Shown here piece by piece: positions 45,773 through 53,314 of a stretch of DNA of 64,000 bases. The notes beneath the pieces are model-generated. The model was not told the origin of the DNA and ran no database searches. It was given only the letters and a program-made list of their open reading frames with translations. The DNA is from Cyanobacteria bacterium OH_CDB_20. GTDB taxonomy: Bacteria > Cyanobacteriota > Vampirovibrionia > Gastranaerophilales > Gastranaerophilaceae. The stretch lies in assembly GCA_023415935.1 (NCBI GenBank), contig JAEZIX010000026.1:66261-130260 (forward strand), read 5' to 3'. Within the stretch, counting starts at the first letter, position 1. Every line of letters starts with the position of its first letter. The position numbers and the translations under genes were made by a program.

Positions 45773-46019
45773 TTTTACAAAATGTAAATTTGGAAATTTT
45801 TATACTAAAAACAGCTTTTGTATGATTTAAGATTTGAATTTATCTATTTTTTCAAATGAAATTTAATAAAATTGAAAAATATTTTTTTCAAATCGTAATT
45901 TTTTATTTGATTTTTAAAAAATCGTCATAACTCTTATTAGGAGTATATATTGACGTTTTTTTTTGCTTCGGTCATTATAGGAAGTAGACATACATTAATG
46001 ACAGAAAAGGAAAACAGTA

Positions 46020-47669
46020 GTGAAAGTAGCTGACTATTTAGTTCAACGACTGGTTGGGCTCGGAATTAAGGATGTATTCGGACTTCCTGGAGATTTTAAC
46101 TTTAATATTTTATACGCAGTTGAAAAAAACGAAAATGTAAATTGGATAAATTGCACAAATGAATTAAATGCTGGATATGCAGCTGACGGTTATGCAAGAT
46201 TGAACGGTTTCGGCGCAGTTGTAACAACATATGGAGTTGGCGAACTCAGTGCAATCAATGGTGTTGCAGGAGCTAATGCTGAGAGAATTCCTTTGATGAA
46301 AATTGCAGGAGTCCCAAGTAGTGCAATGATAGAAAACAACGTTATTTTGCACCACAATTTTGAAAATCCTGATTATTATGCATTTGCAAAAGCATATTCT
46401 CACGTAGTTGAGGCGGTTGCTTATTTGAATAAAGATAACGCAAAAGCTGAGATTGACAGAATAATCGAGGTTATGGTTAAAACAAGAAAGCCCGTTTATG
46501 TTGCTATTCCTGTTGATATTTGCGAAATGGAGATAGATTCTGATATTCCCGAGATTGTAATGGAGTCTGATGTTGAAAAACTTGAGACTGCTGTTAACAA
46601 GATGGCTAATATTATTAATAACTCAGTAAAACCAGTGCTTTTAGCAGATTATATTGTAAAAAGATATAAGGTCGAAGATAAATTACAAAATATTATTGAT
46701 AAGACAAATATGTTAGCAACCACTCTCCTTATGGGAAAAGGCGCAATCGATGAAACTTCAAAGTCTTTTATTGGAACAGAAGTTGGAGTTTTAAATTCTA
46801 AAGCTCATCAAGAACTTATGAATAGTTCTGATTTAATAATTGCTGTTGGCGGACTTCTTGCTGATTTAAATTCAGGCGGTTTTTCAGTAAAAGAAGATAG
46901 CAAATGGCGCATAAAAATTGAATCAGATTATGTTGTGGTTGACGGCGAAAGATACAATAACGTTTATATCAACGATGTTTTAGATGGTTTGTATGATGCA
47001 ATTGAATTTAATAACACAGAGTCTTTAAACGATTTTGGCTTAGAGATGAAAAATGCAGAAGAAAGGCTTTTAAAAGTCGATGATATCTTCCCTGCTTTAG
47101 AAAATTTCTTTGAAGAAGATGACAATATTTTCATCGAAACAGGCATGATAAGTCCTGCGTGCGGGATGATTAGGCTTCCTAAAGGAGCATTATACAGCTC
47201 ACAGACTCTATGGGGTTCAATCGGATGGGCAACACCTGCAGCCTTTGGCGGAGCTATTGCCGAAAGAGGAAGAAGAACCATATTGTTTACAGGAGAAGGC
47301 GCGCACCAGTTGACTATGCAAGAGGTTGCAAATTTCTTTGAATATGACATTCGACCTGTGATTTTTGTATTGAACAATTCGGGTTATACAATTGAGAGAA
47401 TGCTTTCCGGTGATCCTATGGATAGGTTCAACGAGATTACATCATGGGATTATTCAAAACTCCCTTCAGTATTCGGAAAAGATTGTTTCACAGCAAAAGT
47501 TAAAACAAATAAGGATTTAGAGAATGTTCTAAATCAGGTGAAAGAAGAGCAGAAATCAAAACTTTGCTATGTTGAAATTTTTGCGGACAAACTTGATTAT
47601 AGCGAACCTGCTACAAATTTGATTAAATCAATAAGATCAAATTTAGCGAACAAAACATTAATAAAATAG
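46020..47669 (+). CDS. ThDP-dependent decarboxylase (pyruvate/indolepyruvate type)
   Basis: A 549-aa ThDP enzyme starting at GTG with AAAGG 7 bases ahead. Landmarks are the N-terminal catalytic Glu48 (N-E-L-N-A-G-Y-A-A-D-G-Y-A-R), the adjacent His pair near residue 110 (L-H-H-N), and the ThDP/Mg segment near 425 (G-E-G-A-H-Q-L-T-M-Q-E) ending in N-N-S-G-Y-T-I-E. These features place it with pyruvate/indolepyruvate/phenylpyruvate decarboxylases rather than acetolactate synthase. In a fermenting organism it could make acetaldehyde; alternatively it handles aromatic or branched 2-oxo acids. Monocistronic with a terminator. Confidence 0.83.
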   Translation: MKVADYLVQRLVGLGIKDVFGLPGDFNFNILYAVEKNENVNWINCTNELNAGYAADGYARLNGFGAVVTTYGVGELSAINGVAGANAERIPLMKIAGVPSSAMIENNVILHHNFENPDYYAFAKAYSHVVEAVAYLNKDNAKAEIDRIIEVMVKTRKPVYVAIPVDICEMEIDSDIPEIVMESDVEKLETAVNKMANIINNSVKPVLLADYIVKRYKVEDKLQNIIDKTNMLATTLLMGKGAIDETSKSFIGTEVGVLNSKAHQELMNSSDLIIAVGGLLADLNSGGFSVKEDSKWRIKIESDYVVVDGERYNNVYINDVLDGLYDAIEFNNTESLNDFGLEMKNAEERLLKVDDIFPALENFFEEDDNIFIETGMISPACGMIRLPKGALYSSQTLWGSIGWATPAAFGGAIAERGRRTILFTGEGAHQLTMQEVANFFEYDIRPVIFVLNNSGYTIERMLSGDPMDRFNEITSWDYSKLPSVFGKDCFTAKVKTNKDLENVLNQVKEEQKSKLCYVEIFADKLDYSEPATNLIKSIRSNLANKTLIK

Positions 47670-47698
47670 ATAAAAACCACCCTTGATACAAGCAAAAC

Positions 47699-47750
47699 AA
47701 AAGAGTAAGAATATCCGGTTCAAATTATAACAGGATTTTTTACTCTTTTT
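47699..47750 (+). terminator. Intrinsic terminator of the decarboxylase gene
   Basis: Stem AAAAGAGTAA / TTACTCTTTT with a 31-base loop containing an inner ATCC/GGAT pairing, then T. Confidence 0.7.
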
Positions 47751-47872
47751 GCCAATAGACAAAATCAATACTTTGTACAATGAACTTTCATGCGAAAAGC
47801 ACTATTCTTACAGAGTGATAGTTTATATACCTTTTTGGAATTAAGGGTATTTCGGTATGAAAGGAATTTATT

Positions 47873-48121
47873 ATGGTTATCAAGTCGGGAGGCTGTCCTC
47901 ACTGTGGGGATAAGCACTTCGCCAAAGTTAAATTTGCAGATGCTGCTAATAAAAAGTTCAGGATAGATTCTCCTGAAAATATCAAGTCTTCTTGGGAATC
48001 TCTGCAAAAACTGAAGGGTACTTCTCATTACTCTGAAGACGAATTTAAACAAATGGAACAGAAAACTATAAATGCCTGGAAGGAGCATATAAATCCTGAT
48101 GGGCCTGTTTTAGTAGAATAG
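47873..48121 (+). CDS. Small CxxC protein, function unknown
   Basis: An 82-aa soluble protein with S-G-G-C-P-H-C-G near the N-terminus, a single CPxC pair that could bind a metal or be redox active. The rest is charged and helical. An AAAGGAA site precedes the ATG and a bidirectional terminator follows. No family recognised. Confidence 0.65.
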   Translation: MVIKSGGCPHCGDKHFAKVKFADAANKKFRIDSPENIKSSWESLQKLKGTSHYSEDEFKQMEQKTINAWKEHINPDGPVLVE

Positions 48122-48144
48122 TTCACAGGTTGTTCCAATATTTT

Positions 48145-48170
48145 AAAGGCTATTTTAATAGCCTTTTTTA
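48145..48170. terminator. Bidirectional intrinsic terminator
   Basis: Stem AAAGGCTATT / AATAGCCTTT with a TT loop, T run on the + strand and A/T symmetry on the other. It stops the CxxC gene and probably the convergent protease gene too. Confidence 0.85.
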
Positions 48171-48794
48171 TACTTGTTGTCGAAAGACCATATATTCTTG
48201 GGTTTCATCGAGTTTAAAAAGGGTTTTTAAGTGATTAATTCCATCCGCTGTGTAGGAAACAGTTTGTCCCCAGGGGTCTACTATTATTGCTTTTGAGCCC
48301 CAAGTTGTTGGGTCAGAGGTTTTTGCATCTTCGCTCATGTTGGCGACCAAAAAAATGTGGTCTGAGGCCATCCTTCTCAATGCAGGGTTTTTTGTTTTGA
48401 TATCCATCCCAATAAGTTTGCAGTCGATGCCTTTTGCTGTTAACTTGTGTTTCATAAGCTCAACCATTTCTCTGCAGTTTGCGCCTCTATGTTTTCTAAC
48501 TAATTTTTGTAATAATTTGTAGTCATAATCTTGATTTAGGGTATATTTTTCCTCAAATTCATCTCTTAGTTTCCAGATTCTACTCATTACTTCATTGCTT
48601 TTTTTAATAAAAAGACTTTGTTTTGGCAGGCATGAGTCGTAATTTTTATATACGGTATCAAATTTTAAATACATTCTTGTAGATGATGGAATGCCTGAGA
48701 TTTCCGCGCAGAGTTCCCTGTTCAGATCATCAATTTGCCTGAACTGAAAAGCTTTTGCTTTAAAAGAAATATTGTGAATACCATTAATTTGCAT
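48168..48794 (-). CDS. Papain-like cysteine protease candidate with N-terminal motif
   Basis: A 208-aa protein opening M-Q-I-N-G-I-H-N-I-S-F-K, the N-terminal pattern shared by several proteins here. The body shows a possible Cys-His-Asp triad: Cys107 in R-G-A-N-C-R-E-M, His146 in S-D-H-I-F-L-V and Asp173 in I-V-D-P-W-G, an order seen in transglutaminase-like and YopT-like cysteine proteases. The triad is inferred from motif order, not from alignment. No signal peptide. It lies upstream of the tRNA-His islet. Confidence 0.55.
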   Translation of the reverse strand: MQINGIHNISFKAKAFQFRQIDDLNRELCAEISGIPSSTRMYLKFDTVYKNYDSCLPKQSLFIKKSNEVMSRIWKLRDEFEEKYTLNQDYDYKLLQKLVRKHRGANCREMVELMKHKLTAKGIDCKLIGMDIKTKNPALRRMASDHIFLVANMSEDAKTSDPTTWGSKAIIVDPWGQTVSYTADGINHLKTLFKLDETQEYMVFRQQV

Positions 48795-48916
48795 AATATT
48801 CTTACAAAAATTGAAAATAAAAAATTTGCGCTAAGAGAATTTATAAGATTAAAATTTACAAAAATCATTGTTGATATTGAAATGCAGTTTTATTTATTGT
48901 ATATTTTAATTACTTG

Positions 48917-48931
48917 AATGGCGGGTGTCGT
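48917..48931 (+). repeat. Copy of the tRNA-His 5' end
   Basis: AATGGCGGGTGTCGT, identical over 15 bases to 49056-49070, which spans the -1 G and 5' acceptor of tRNA-His. The sequence then diverges, so only the 5' end is copied. It lies 139 bases before the functional gene. Confidence 0.8.
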
Positions 48932-49055
48932 TACAACAAACAAGCACAAGCAAAGCGGTGCATAGTTTGATGGATGCGAAACCCCGGCAGACTTAATAAT
49001 CAAGATAAATAGTCTGTCGTAGTCCATAAGAAATTGAAAATTAAATAAAATAGAT
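48932..49055 (+). other. GC-richer spacer upstream of tRNA-His
   Basis: This stretch has higher G+C than its surroundings (GCGGTGC, CCCCGG) and a CAGACT / AGTCTG inverted repeat around a loop containing AATCAAGATAAAT. No reading frame. It may be a small structured RNA or a remnant of an inserted element. Confidence 0.4.
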
Positions 49056-49058
49056 AAT

Positions 49059-49135
49059 GGCGGGTGTCGTCAAGTGGTTAAGACCTCGGTTTGTGGTTCC
49101 GATATTCGTGGGTTCGAATCCCATCATCCGCCCCA
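49059..49135 (+). tRNA. tRNA-His (anticodon GTG)
   Basis: The acceptor stem GCGGGTG pairs with CATCCGC (one G-T), an extra 5' G (-1) pairs with the discriminator C (hallmark of tRNA-His), the anticodon loop is TTGTGGT with anticodon GTG, the T-arm is GTGGG-TTCGAAT-CCCAT, and CCA is encoded. The anticodon stem has one T-T mismatch next to the loop. The D-arm fits G-T-C-A-A-G-T-G-G-T-T-A-A-G. Confidence 0.93.
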
Positions 49136-49150
49136 TTTTAAAACAAATAA
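49117..49150 (+). repeat. Direct repeat, copy 1: tRNA-His 3' end
   Basis: 34 bases covering the T-stem end, acceptor, CCA and first trailer bases. Identical to 49310-49343 (copy 2), 193 bases away. Such 3'-tRNA repeats normally flank integrated elements. Confidence 0.95.
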
Positions 49151-49171
49151 GACCTCTTTTGAGGTCTTTTT
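49149..49171 (+). terminator. Intrinsic terminator after tRNA-His
   Basis: Stem AAGACCTC-TTTT-GAGGTCTT, then a T run. It ends the tRNA transcript. Confidence 0.92.
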
Positions 49172-49182
49172 GTTTTAGTTAA

Positions 49183-49309
49183 AGTGTTGTTTTGGGATGA
49201 GAACCCAACAAGGCAAAGCCTTGTAATAAGGTTCGAGCGCGAGTGAGCAGAGGCTGAAGGGCTTGCGAAGAGCAAGACCGTAACGCCGTTTAACGCGAAC
49301 GAGCAAGAC
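49183..49309 (+). other. GC-rich insert between the tRNA-His 3'-end copies
   Basis: About 127 bases of much higher G+C than the rest of the window, with CTTGC/GCAAG and AAGGC/GCCTT inverted repeats and tracts such as GAGCGCGAGTGAGC. No frame of note. Consistent with a small non-coding element or leftover of an excised island. Confidence 0.45.
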
Positions 49310-49343
49310 AATCCCATCATCCGCCCCATTTTAAAACAAATAA
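49310..49343 (+). repeat. Direct repeat, copy 2: tRNA-His 3' end
   Basis: Identical 34-base copy of 49117-49150, followed by its own terminator (49342-49371). Confidence 0.95.
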
Positions 49344-49371
49344 AGAACATCTTTTATGGGTGTTCTTTTTT
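49342..49371 (+). terminator. Intrinsic terminator after the second tRNA 3'-end copy
   Basis: AAAGAACATC / GGTGTTCTTT stem (one G-T pair), seven-base loop, T run. Confidence 0.85.
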
Positions 49372-49393
49372 GTTGTTATTTTAATATTTATTT

Positions 49394-49411
49394 GGTGGGT
49401 TTTAACCCACC
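49394..49411. repeat. REP-like palindrome GGTGGGTT/AACCCACC
   Basis: Perfect palindrome GGTGGGTT-TT-AACCCACC, followed by CTACAGA; the CACCCTACAGA block recurs at 50638-50648. It provides the last four codons (C-R-V-G) and the stop of the DUF5677-like gene, suggesting it was inserted at that gene's end. Confidence 0.7.
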
Positions 49412-50451
49412 CTACAGACTTTTTCTTGTTCTTCGTTTTCTATTCTTTTAGATACTTCATCAAATAAAGTTGCTAACTTTGTAATTTTGTCCTGTAAATA
49501 TATTATTCTTCCTAAGTTTTCCATATTTGGATTTAGTGAAATTAAAGCCTTTACTACACTTAACAACGAAAGAGCTGTTAGTTGGGCAGTATCAGTAAAT
49601 CCGACATTCGTTTGTGCCAATTTATATGATTGCTCTTTCGATAATCCATAAAGTTGCCCAATATCGAAAAAAATCGCTTTTGCATTCCCATGGTTGTAAT
49701 TACAAGATAGCTTATAAAATGGTAATAAATAATTTAAATCTGTGTTTTCTGCAATTTTTTTAAAACTAGCCATTCCTAAAATGTGAGAAGCCCAACTATA
49801 ATCACCATCGTTAATTTCAGGGAATTGCCTCTTAATGTTTTCATATCTAAGTTGTAATTCATTAAATTCTTCCTTCTTTATTTCTTCAAAACCTAACGTG
49901 CCTACATATTTATTATATAGCTTAGCTTCATTGTATGTTGATACATCTTGATAGGCTAAATATCTTTGAGCTGTATTTTCCCCGTATTTTGCCAGAAATG
50001 TTGCTATTATACTTAATTCATAAAGTGTTCTCCACCTAGCTAAAGCTCCTGATGAAAAACCATTTTTGACCAAGAGCAATATTTCTTGTGAAATCAACAT
50101 TGCTCTTGCAGCAATACCGTCAATAGCTGTATATAGATTAGCTTCAATTGATTCTTCATAGTTAAATTCATTAATAATAGATAAGCAATTTTCAATAAAA
50201 ATCTCAAGTTCTATAATTGGTTCATGGTAATTAAAAAGTAATCTAGAGACAAATCCTTTATTATATTCTCGATTTTTTAAAATTTGTTCATAGCCATTTC
50301 TTTCGTATAAGAGATCAAATATTTGGTACTCTTCACTGGACTTAATCTGCTCTATAGAATCATCAATTACAGGATAATCTTCTTCTGTAAATTCATCTTT
50401 CATTGATAAAATTATTGCTTTTTTTATTTTATCTGAAATTTCTATGCTCAT
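49402..50451 (-). CDS. DUF5677-like protein
   Basis: A 349-aa helical protein with the R-W-R-T-L-Y-E-L-S-I-I-A segment typical of the DUF5677 family; function unknown. Family members are often found in defence or accessory islands. The 3' end runs into a REP-like palindrome, which supplies its final codons and stop. An AGGAGAAAC-type site precedes the ATG. Sits in the islet after tRNA-His. Confidence 0.65.
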   Translation of the reverse strand: MSIEISDKIKKAIILSMKDEFTEEDYPVIDDSIEQIKSSEEYQIFDLLYERNGYEQILKNREYNKGFVSRLLFNYHEPIIELEIFIENCLSIINEFNYEESIEANLYTAIDGIAARAMLISQEILLLVKNGFSSGALARWRTLYELSIIATFLAKYGENTAQRYLAYQDVSTYNEAKLYNKYVGTLGFEEIKKEEFNELQLRYENIKRQFPEINDGDYSWASHILGMASFKKIAENTDLNYLLPFYKLSCNYNHGNAKAIFFDIGQLYGLSKEQSYKLAQTNVGFTDTAQLTALSLLSVVKALISLNPNMENLGRIIYLQDKITKLATLFDEVSKRIENEEQEKVCRVG

Positions 50452-50641
50452 GTTTCTCCTTTACTGTGAATTTAAAATCCCTATATATTAATCATATCAT
50501 ATTGCTCCATGCTTCAATTTCAGCAGATAAAAGAATGACTTTGGGAAGAAGCATAAGCTTGATTAAATCTTTCGTTAAGGGTTCGAGCAATTCCCCAATA
50601 TCCTTACCATTTAATGAATGCACAAAATAATTTTTGACACC
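50452..50641 (-). pseudogene. Gene fragment in frame behind the 176-aa gene
   Basis: Reading leftward past the TAG of the 176-aa gene, the same frame stays open for about 49 codons (G-V-K-N-Y-F-V-H-S-L-N-G-K-D-I-G-E-L-L ... A-E-I-E-A-W-S-N-M-I, stop). It has protein-like composition and no start or strong ribosome-binding site. It looks like a piece of a truncated gene, joined by the CACCCTACAGA block at 50638-50648. Confidence 0.45.
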
Positions 50642-51172
50642 CTACAGATTTAGCTTGCCATTAAAGGAGTTGAACACTTTTATTTGTTTTTTATTTAATT
50701 CTGTTAATTTATTAGCAAGGTCTTCTTCTGTTGTTTTTGAGTCGATTGTATTTGCAAGAACATAAACCAGATTAAAAAACTCTCTCCATTCTCGCCCTGC
50801 TCTTTTACCGAATAAGAATATAATCTCCCCCGATTCTCTAAGGGCAGCGTCTGTTATTTCTTTAATTTTTTTTATTTCTTCGTCTAATTTATCGCTATTT
50901 TTTTCTTTTTCGCAAAACAAAAGACTTTGGATATTTTGAAAATCTAGCAACACATTCGGGTAGTTTTTGATTTTTGTATAGAAATCCAAACGCATTTTGA
51001 ACAAATTTTGTTTATATTGTTTTCTTGATGCTCGCCATTGCAAAAAGGCTATTACCACAACCAAAACCGCGGTAACAGAAGTTATCGGGTCAAAGCTGAA
51101 TGATATGTGATTCAGCACTTTGCGCATTATTAGTTCTATGTGAAATGTATGATTTAAAATTTCTGTAGCCAT
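50642..51172 (-). CDS. Membrane-anchored accessory protein
   Basis: A 176-aa protein with one hydrophobic segment near residues 32-47 (S-V-T-A-V-L-V-V-V-I-A-F-L-Q-W) and a charged, helical C-terminal part. A later start at M16 is possible. It ends in the CACCCTACAGA block, and the frame continues beyond the TAG, so the original gene may have been longer. No family recognised. Accessory islet gene. Confidence 0.55.
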   Translation of the reverse strand: MATEILNHTFHIELIMRKVLNHISFSFDPITSVTAVLVVVIAFLQWRASRKQYKQNLFKMRLDFYTKIKNYPNVLLDFQNIQSLLFCEKEKNSDKLDEEIKKIKEITDAALRESGEIIFLFGKRAGREWREFFNLVYVLANTIDSKTTEEDLANKLTELNKKQIKVFNSFNGKLNL

Positions 51173-51245
51173 AAGCCATTAATCCTTTGAGGATATAATA
51201 CTACAAAAATATTTTGATAAATTTTTTTGTATTCAATTTTTAAAA

Positions 51246-51527
51246 CTACATATCGTAGCTGAAAGATACTTCTTCGTCTCTGATTGGCTTTTTCATATCA
51301 AATGTTCTTTTTGCGAACATATTATTTCCTGTATGAGCGTCTTCTTTTACTAACAATGTGTTATAAACACCTGTTCCGCCTGCATAATAGTCTCTTCCAT
51401 AAACTACTACATCATAGTCCTTTTTATCTGCATATCTTTGCAATCTTTTTACTTCTTTTTTGGGGGACAACTTTTTTGTGCTTCCTGCTAGAAATACACT
51501 GCCTGTAAAATTAATACTATTAATCAT
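51246..51527 (-). CDS. Small motif-bearing protein
   Basis: A 93-aa soluble protein opening M-I-N-S-I-N-F-T-G-S-V-F, the shortest form of the N-terminal motif. It contains K-K-E-V-K-R-L-Q-R-Y-A-D-K-K and Y-Y-A-G-G-T-G-V-Y-N-T-L-L-V, with Tyr/Gly-rich beta pattern. Function unknown. It is a single leftward gene between the accessory islet and the next motif protein. Confidence 0.6.
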   Translation of the reverse strand: MINSINFTGSVFLAGSTKKLSPKKEVKRLQRYADKKDYDVVVYGRDYYAGGTGVYNTLLVKEDAHTGNNMFAKRTFDMKKPIRDEEVSFSYDM

Positions 51528-51614
51528 AATTATCCTCTCTCATTTGTTATTATTGTATAAACATACGTGATTATATTTTTTGCCAATAAAATCTTTTATT
51601 ATAAAATTTAAATG

Positions 51615-53177
51615 CTAATCCTCGTCACTGCTTGCGGTGTTATGATTTTTGATTATTTTAACAATTTCAGGGTCAGAAACAGAGTCTATTCCTTCGGTTT
51701 TTAGTTGTTTCATTATAGCAACTGCTTGACTCAAGGCATCACTAAAGGCTTCTTTAGCATGACCTGTTTCCCAGACTCTTTTGCGGTATGAATTAAGGAT
51801 TATTTGCTCTTGTTGAGACAGCGGTTCTTCATTTTCTTCTTTTGCAATTATTAAACCGAGGTGTTTGTTCTCTTGAGCTTCTGCTTTAAGGATTTCTCTT
51901 GTATATGGGCAAAGATGCCAAGCGATTTTCATCCTTAAAGAAGTCTCGCTTTCATTTTGTTGCTTTCTTGCTTGAACTTCTTCTGAGTGAGCTGTTTCTG
52001 CTTCTCTTTGAACTTCCTCTTCCAATTGTTTTCTTAGTTGTAATTCTTCTAAAAATACGCTGTTTTTAGGGTCTTTTTTATTGATGAAAACACTATTGTA
52101 ATCATCCCAGAAAATATATTCAGGAATTATATCGATGTCGCCGTTTTGCATAAAGTATCTTATGTCTGCCGGTCTTAAATGCATCTGTTGCGCTAAGTCT
52201 TGCAATTTTATTACATCAGGATTTTTCTTCCTTAAATCTCTCAAAACCTCTTCTGATTTTATATAAGGGGTAATATCGACTTTTGCAGAATATTTGGTTT
52301 GTCCACCTTTTTCAACTTTTTCGCAGACTCCCGGCAGTTTTCCTGAAAGTATCATTTGTGCAAGCATCTTAGGATCTCCGAAGCCAAGTTTTGATAAATA
52401 GCTTACAGGAACCATTTTAGGAGGTTGCGCGCTTATATAACTATTCCCTTTGTAATATTTTTCTGATGGAATCGGCCTTTGTCTTCTAACTTTTGCAATA
52501 AGAGCTTGGTTTATAGGGTCTAGTTTGTCTAGCATAACGTTACATATTCCAAACCCTGTTTCATAAGGTAGACCTATCGGCATAGCCTCTCTATTTTCAA
52601 GGTATCTTTTCATTTCATAGTCTTTTATATTGTAATTGACTTGAAATTGACCGCCTGAAATACTGCTAGGTAGTTTTCCTTTTAAATAATTTATAAACTC
52701 TTTATTCTTTTCAAATCCTGTATCGATAAAGTGTAAATGACCTTCATAAGTTGTTTCAAGATGGTCTGTTTCTATAAGTTTTGTTTTTGCGCAAAGTTTT
52801 ACAAAATCTTCAGTTACTCCCATCTCTTCAGCAAACTGAGAGTAAGTTTTTAATGTAGGCATTTGCATTGCCATTTTCGCACGCTCGGATTTTTGGATGT
52901 TATGGTTATAGAGAAAAGCGGTTGCAGGATGTTTTTCCATTTGCTCCTGATACTTTTCTTCATATGCTTTTTCTCTTGCATCTTTTTTGTCTTTTGCTGC
53001 TTCTGCTTTCTTTTTTTTTGCCTTGATTATATATTCTCTTGTTTCATCACTCATATCACCAAAAGAAACAGTATCAGCGCCAATAGGTGCTGTTACAAAG
53101 CTGCTTTTTCCTGTATAACCTTTGTTTTGGTTAACTGAATTTTTATTAAAATTATAATGAAATGAATTTATTTGCAT
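51615..53177 (-). CDS. Motif-bearing protein with HTH-like segments
   Basis: The frame could start at 53222, but that adds 15 residues with no ribosome-binding site and spoils the motif; M at 53177 gives M-Q-I-N-S-F-H-Y-N-F, matching the N-terminal pattern, with S-F-G-D later on. The ~520-aa body has a Lys/Ala/Glu-rich coil, then segments such as Y-S-Q-F-A-E-E-M-G-V-T-E-D-F-V-K and L-Q-D-L-A-Q-Q-M-H-L-R-P-A-D-I-R-Y-F that resemble excisionase/MerR-type helix-turn-helix units, then a Glu/Gln-rich coil. DNA binding is an inference. It is followed by the 53315 gene's terminator and is probably a separate transcript. Confidence 0.6.
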   Translation of the reverse strand: MQINSFHYNFNKNSVNQNKGYTGKSSFVTAPIGADTVSFGDMSDETREYIIKAKKKKAEAAKDKKDAREKAYEEKYQEQMEKHPATAFLYNHNIQKSERAKMAMQMPTLKTYSQFAEEMGVTEDFVKLCAKTKLIETDHLETTYEGHLHFIDTGFEKNKEFINYLKGKLPSSISGGQFQVNYNIKDYEMKRYLENREAMPIGLPYETGFGICNVMLDKLDPINQALIAKVRRQRPIPSEKYYKGNSYISAQPPKMVPVSYLSKLGFGDPKMLAQMILSGKLPGVCEKVEKGGQTKYSAKVDITPYIKSEEVLRDLRKKNPDVIKLQDLAQQMHLRPADIRYFMQNGDIDIIPEYIFWDDYNSVFINKKDPKNSVFLEELQLRKQLEEEVQREAETAHSEEVQARKQQNESETSLRMKIAWHLCPYTREILKAEAQENKHLGLIIAKEENEEPLSQQEQIILNSYRKRVWETGHAKEAFSDALSQAVAIMKQLKTEGIDSVSDPEIVKIIKNHNTASSDED

Positions 53178-53251
53178 ACAGTCATAATGGCTCTGAGATA
53201 AAAAATATGCTTTTTTAGCCATCTTTTTTTACAAAAATTCATATGTTAAAT

Positions 53252-53278
53252 AAAAAAAGAGCCCTTGAAAAAGAGCTC
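53252..53278 (-). terminator. Intrinsic terminator of the 538-aa gene
   Basis: On the - strand, GAGCTC / GGGCTC stem (one G-T pair) with TTTTTCAA loop, followed by seven T. Confidence 0.75.
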
Positions 53279-53314
53279 GTTCCATAATATCTTATGGGAT
53301 TTATATAGGACTGA

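Noticed and set aside
45950..46036. 27-codon frame ahead of the decarboxylase
   Set aside because: TTG start with AGGAG ahead, but overlaps the GTG start region and is short; likely chance.
48735..48917. 60-aa rightward frame
   Set aside because: Mostly antisense to the protease gene start and A+T-rich spacer; no ribosome-binding site.
48917..49055. Group I intron in tRNA-His
   Set aside because: The spacer has a CAGACT/AGTCTG pair resembling a P7 helix, but at about 125 bases it is too short for the intron core and the downstream tRNA is complete.
49138..49350. 70-aa leftward frame across the tRNA-His repeats
   Set aside because: It is made of repeat and terminator sequence, with no ribosome-binding site.
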